Under the pieces are notes generated by a model. That model was not told the origin of the DNA, made no database searches, and saw only the letters and a program-made list of their open reading frames with translations. Below, one piece after another: positions 61,498 to 64,000 of a stretch of DNA of 64,000 nt. Every line of letters starts with the position of its first letter. The stretch's first letter is position 1. Source of the stretch: an uncultured Selenomonadales bacterium (GTDB lineage Bacteria > Bacillota > Negativicutes > DSM-1736 > Dendrosporobacteraceae); the NCBI GenBank assembly GCA_946407015.1, contig CAMJML010000008.1, positions 1-64,000 of the forward strand, in the 5' to 3' direction. Position numbers and translations under genes: made by a program.

Positions 61498-61914
61498 ATG
61501 ACAGAATTTTTGGCAGCAAAAAAGAAATCCATAACAGATGTACGCAGCGGGCGCAATGAGAGTAGCGCTAATCCGGCAAGGCCTCTACCATCACAGGTAT
61601 TAGATATTATTATACATTTTTTACATACTGTGCATACTGGCTACTTAATTCTTACAATCCAGGATGGATTTGTTGTTAAAATTGAAAAAACCGAAAAATT
61701 TATTATTTCGGCCAAGAGCAGAGAAAAGGGGTATATCAATTATGACAAACCGCAGAAGAAGCATCCGCTCCAAGGCAAAATTACGGCCGAGTTACAGGCC
61801 ATTCAATATGGTCAATTGGTCATCAGGGTGGATAACGGGCAGGTTGAACAGATTGAAAAAACTGAAAAACGTCGTGTTCATGAGCTTGAGGGCATATATG
61901 GGGATGGTATCTGA
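61498..61914 (+). CDS. Protein with two DUF2292 (YezD-like) repeats
   Basis: A 138-residue protein. Two copies of the YezD/DUF2292 unit are present: IIHFLHTVHTGYLILTIQDG with VVKIEKTEKF (about 38-70), and LQAIQYGQLVIRVDNGQVEQ with IEKTEKRRV (about 98-130). Single-unit YezD is about 55 residues and linked to sulfur regulation in Bacillus by transcription data; function unknown. GGGGAGG before the ATG. It sits between element copies 3 and 4 with its own promoter. Confidence 0.82.
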   Translation: MTEFLAAKKKSITDVRSGRNESSANPARPLPSQVLDIIIHFLHTVHTGYLILTIQDGFVVKIEKTEKFIISAKSREKGYINYDKPQKKHPLQGKITAELQAIQYGQLVIRVDNGQVEQIEKTEKRRVHELEGIYGDGI

Positions 61915-61984
61915 AAATAATTCCATATAAAGTCCATTTAATCTATGCCTGCTACTTAAGTTATTGAAATGTAACTAAAAATAT

Positions 61985-62050
61985 TGAAGCTGATTAGGAA
62001 AACTAAAGGCTGGGTTCATTCAATTAAGAATGACTCCGGCCTTTAGTTTT
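61985..62050 (+). promoter_or_regulatory. Antiterminator element copy 4 with terminator
   Basis: AGCTGA, hairpin TTAG-GAAAA-CTAA, AGGC (61988-62010), merging into terminator AAAGGCTGG...CCGGCCTTT and AGTTTT. A T-A pair replaces the C-G pair of copies 1 and 3, a compensatory change. No clear promoter directly before it. Confidence 0.75.
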
Positions 62051-62099
62051 AAATAGCACATTCAGTGGTGATATAGAATGAAAAAGAGAGGTGTAAATA

Positions 62100-62273
62100 A
62101 TGAATTTATCCAGGTTTTTAATTATAGCTCTTGTGTTCTTTATTATTGGTACAGTGATTTTATATACGGGCACTAATCGGGCTTCTTTTAGAAAAGTGCC
62201 TGCAGACAATCAACATAAACCAGGGCATACATCCCAAGTTCAGGAAGACTTGTCCGTGAATTTGATTTGCTAA
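62100..62273 (+). CDS. Small membrane-anchored protein
   Basis: A 57-residue protein: one N-terminal membrane segment (FLIIALVFFIIGTVILYTG) and a polar tail. Not recognised. AGAGAGGTG lies before the ATG. First gene behind element copy 4 and 24 bases before the DUF4418 gene, so probably a part of that transporter operon. Confidence 0.65.
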   Translation: MNLSRFLIIALVFFIIGTVILYTGTNRASFRKVPADNQHKPGHTSQVQEDLSVNLIC

Positions 62274-62297
62274 ATAGTGTTGTATAGGAGGTCTAAT

Positions 62298-62717
62298 ATG
62301 AAGATTCAAAAAATTATTGGCTGGTTTGCTGTCATTATTAGTGTTATCCTGCTATTTTTGCCTAGAATAATTCCGATTTGCACAGGGCGCATTGATCTTG
62401 GTGGAGGCAATTTTATCCCTATGAAATGCCATTTTGCCTATCAGGCGGAGTTTCTTATTACCCTGTTAGCAGTTATTTTTTCAGCGGGATTACTTGTTTT
62501 ACGTACCTCTGAAGCACGTCTGCTGGCAGGTTTTCTTATTTTTTTATTAAGTGCGGCCATTGTGATTATTCCCCAGCCATGGGCTCTTGGAATATGTCCA
62601 GAGGGAGGATGCCAACAAACGACCTTCTTTGAAGTCATTGCTGGACTTATGTTAGCAGTGGCAGGGATTGCGCAAGTTTGGCATGTTTATAAAGCGCGAC
62701 AGGAGGAGACAGAGTGA
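62298..62717 (+). CDS. DUF4418 membrane protein
   Basis: A 139-residue protein with four membrane segments and conserved-looking Cys in IPICTGRID, PMKCHFAYQAE and GICPEGGCQQTTFF. DUF4418 genes typically stand next to an FtsX-type permease and ABC ATPase, as here; the Cys set suggests redox or metal contact, which is inference. TAGGAGG before the ATG. Overlaps the permease gene by four bases. Confidence 0.8.
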   Translation: MKIQKIIGWFAVIISVILLFLPRIIPICTGRIDLGGGNFIPMKCHFAYQAEFLITLLAVIFSAGLLVLRTSEARLLAGFLIFLLSAAIVIIPQPWALGICPEGGCQQTTFFEVIAGLMLAVAGIAQVWHVYKARQEETE

Positions 62718-63913
62718 GTTTACTGGTTTGGAAAAGCATTTTGCATCGCAAACTGCAATGTTTGGCATTAGTTGTTGCAATTGGACTGGGGGTGGCGATT
62801 ATCTTCGGTGTCGCGACCATTTACCAGGGAGTTTCGTCAGGAATAGAAATATCCAAACAACGTTTAGGGGCTGACATTGTGATTGTGCCTGAATCTGTTA
62901 AACTGGAGCCTAGTCTGGTCTTATTCGGTGGTGCTACAGAACATACTTATATGTCTAAAAATACGCTGGATGCTATTCAGGCTGTGCCCGGAGTCCGGCG
63001 GGCTACGCCGCAATTTTTTACCCAATCACTGTCAGCGGATTGTCATGATATTGGCACACAGAACCGGATGCTTGGCTATGATCCTAAAAGCGACTGGGTG
63101 ATTGAGCCCTGGTTAAAGAAGATTCATAAAACTGAACTGAAGGATAATGAAGTCATTCTTGGTGCAAAAATCCCAGTATGGACCCAAAATCGCATTTCAA
63201 TTTTAGGAAAATGGTATGATATTGTGACTGTTGCTGAAGAGACGGGAACAACCTTGGACTATTCCCTGTTTGTCAGTATGGAAGAAGCCCGCCGGGTAGC
63301 GGGTAAAGATGTTTTTCTTGGTGAGGTTTGGACCAAGCAGGGCCCTCCTGCTGAATTGATATCAGCAATCTTGCTCCAGGTTGAGGATTCTGCCAAGATT
63401 GAAACCATCGCTGCTGAGGTACAGCGTCTGGGAAATTTGCGGGCTATTATTGCGTCGGATATCAAAAACCGGATTAATAATCAATTTACCGTATTACTGT
63501 TATTCGTAGGCGGGATCGGCGCGCTTACCGTTATCGCTTCCTTGTTTCAGCTTTTTTCCCGTTTTTACACGTTAACCTGGGAACGGCAGGCTGAATGGGG
63601 ATTGTATTTAGCGTTAGGCGCATCAAGCCGGGATATCGCTGCTATTATTATCGGTGAGGCCATTACGATTGCTTTGGCCGGCTCTTTAAGCGGAATTATT
63701 CTAGGTGGTGTATTATATAAAATCTCCTTGCTGACCCTGTCAGCCTATCAGTCATTTCCGTTTATTCAACCAGGCTGGCAATACATGACGTTACTTTCTT
63801 TCATCCTCATCCTATTTTATACCGGATTGGGAGCGCTGGCGGCCTGGCTGCCTGCCTATCAAGGAAGCAAGACCGATCCTGGAACGGTAATGACGCGCGG
63901 CGAATTTGATTAA
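62714..63913 (+). CDS. FtsX/MacB-type ABC transporter permease
   Basis: A 399-residue membrane protein: one N-terminal segment (LALVVAIGLGVAIIFGVATI), a large extracytoplasmic domain of about 230 residues (MacB_PCD-like, LGADIVIVPESVKL onward), and three C-terminal segments (FtsX domain). GTG start within the end of the DUF4418 gene. Such permeases work as mechanotransmission ABC systems with an ATPase, which begins next. Substrate unknown. Confidence 0.85.
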   Translation: MSLLVWKSILHRKLQCLALVVAIGLGVAIIFGVATIYQGVSSGIEISKQRLGADIVIVPESVKLEPSLVLFGGATEHTYMSKNTLDAIQAVPGVRRATPQFFTQSLSADCHDIGTQNRMLGYDPKSDWVIEPWLKKIHKTELKDNEVILGAKIPVWTQNRISILGKWYDIVTVAEETGTTLDYSLFVSMEEARRVAGKDVFLGEVWTKQGPPAELISAILLQVEDSAKIETIAAEVQRLGNLRAIIASDIKNRINNQFTVLLLFVGGIGALTVIASLFQLFSRFYTLTWERQAEWGLYLALGASSRDIAAIIIGEAITIALAGSLSGIILGGVLYKISLLTLSAYQSFPFIQPGWQYMTLLSFILILFYTGLGALAAWLPAYQGSKTDPGTVMTRGEFD

Positions 63914-63926
63914 CAGGAGATCAAAT

Positions 63927-64000
63927 ATGACTAAAAATTTATTAGAATTACATCAAATAAGTAAATCTTATGAGGAAGAGCTGATTCTAGAGGAGATATC
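63927..64000 (+). CDS. ABC transporter ATP-binding protein, cut by window end
   Basis: The first 24 residues (NLLELHQISKSYEEELILEE region) match the N-terminus of ABC ATPases of the LolD/MacB type; the P-loop lies beyond the window. AGGAGA before the ATG, 13 bases after the permease. Presumed energy subunit of the FtsX-type permease. Confidence 0.75.
   Translation, partial: MTKNLLELHQISKSYEEELILEEI

Noticed and set aside
60862-62050. The repeated elements as BglG/LicT-type RAT, ANTAR hairpins or preQ1 riboswitches
   Set aside because: RAT needs its own conserved asymmetric loops, ANTAR needs two hexaloops with fixed A and G, and preQ1-I needs a C-rich hairpin loop paired to the A-rich tail; none of these is present.
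1-64000. CRISPR array
   Set aside because: No series of regularly spaced identical repeats was seen; the DUF1874 gene is therefore without a local CRISPR partner.
1-64000. tRNA genes
   Set aside because: No cloverleaf with a GTTCGAATC-type T arm was noticed, including next to the 5S gene; a covariance scan was not possible.

Overview
The window looks like the chromosome of a spore-forming, outer-membrane-bearing anaerobic Firmicute, most likely of the Negativicutes (Sporomusa/Pelosinus type). The basis is the co-occurrence of an alpha/beta-type small acid-soluble spore protein and a DUF1540 protein (spore side) with a signal-peptide-bearing porin ending in a terminal Phe (outer-membrane side). 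Strict-anaerobe enzymes agree: superoxide reductase, adenosylcobalamin-dependent ribonucleotide reductase, the FeFe-hydrogenase maturase HydG, and a biotin-less carboxyltransferase. All placements are from sequence reading alone.

Layout. 0-8.4 kb: tail of an rRNA operon (5S, then a decayed second 5S with its own terminator copy), nitroreductase, half-size EamA protein, a transposase-derived protein with a degraded catalytic triad, then a molybdate block (one-component regulator, divergent modABC, detached Mop protein), aldolase and an RluA-type enzyme. 8.5-13.8 kb: accessory-looking stretch with a large serine recombinase, several small orphan proteins, a DUF1874 protein (Crn2/AcrIII-1 ring-nuclease family), a Spo0E-like protein and YajQ. 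13.8-28.2 kb: PyrR-controlled uracil permease, superoxide reductase, aspartokinase with an internal start, porin, SASP, AsnS, aminotransferase, phosphate transporter with its PhoU-like partner, nucleoside kinase, carboxyltransferase. 28.7-40 kb: diguanylate cyclase, DUF1540, MFS exporter, D-amino-acid transaminase, rubredoxin-flavoprotein with a thioredoxin-reductase-like partner, ACT + UPF0210 pair, endonuclease III, GNAT, metallo-hydrolase.

40-47 kb: a tyrosine T-box leader controls aroF-tyrA; then a GDSL hydrolase, pta, and TM1266-hydG, where hydG is frameshifted in an A6 run and preceded by an unrecognised attenuator leader. 47-60.7 kb: panB-panE-ilvD, M20 amidohydrolase, trmL, a sugar-isomerase-like TIM barrel, YlbF, murB, beta-CASP nuclease, typA, nrdJ, sepF.

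60.8-64 kb holds the most interesting signal: four copies of a compact RNA element (AGCTGA, a covarying short hairpin with a pentaloop, AGGC) each merging into an intrinsic terminator. They stand before a DUF2325 gene (two tandem copies), a tandem-duplicated DUF2292/YezD gene, and an operon of a small membrane protein, DUF4418, an FtsX-type permease and an ABC ATPase. The AGGC strand is shared between hairpin and terminator, so each copy looks like a ligand- or protein-controlled antiterminator, and the four form a local regulon.
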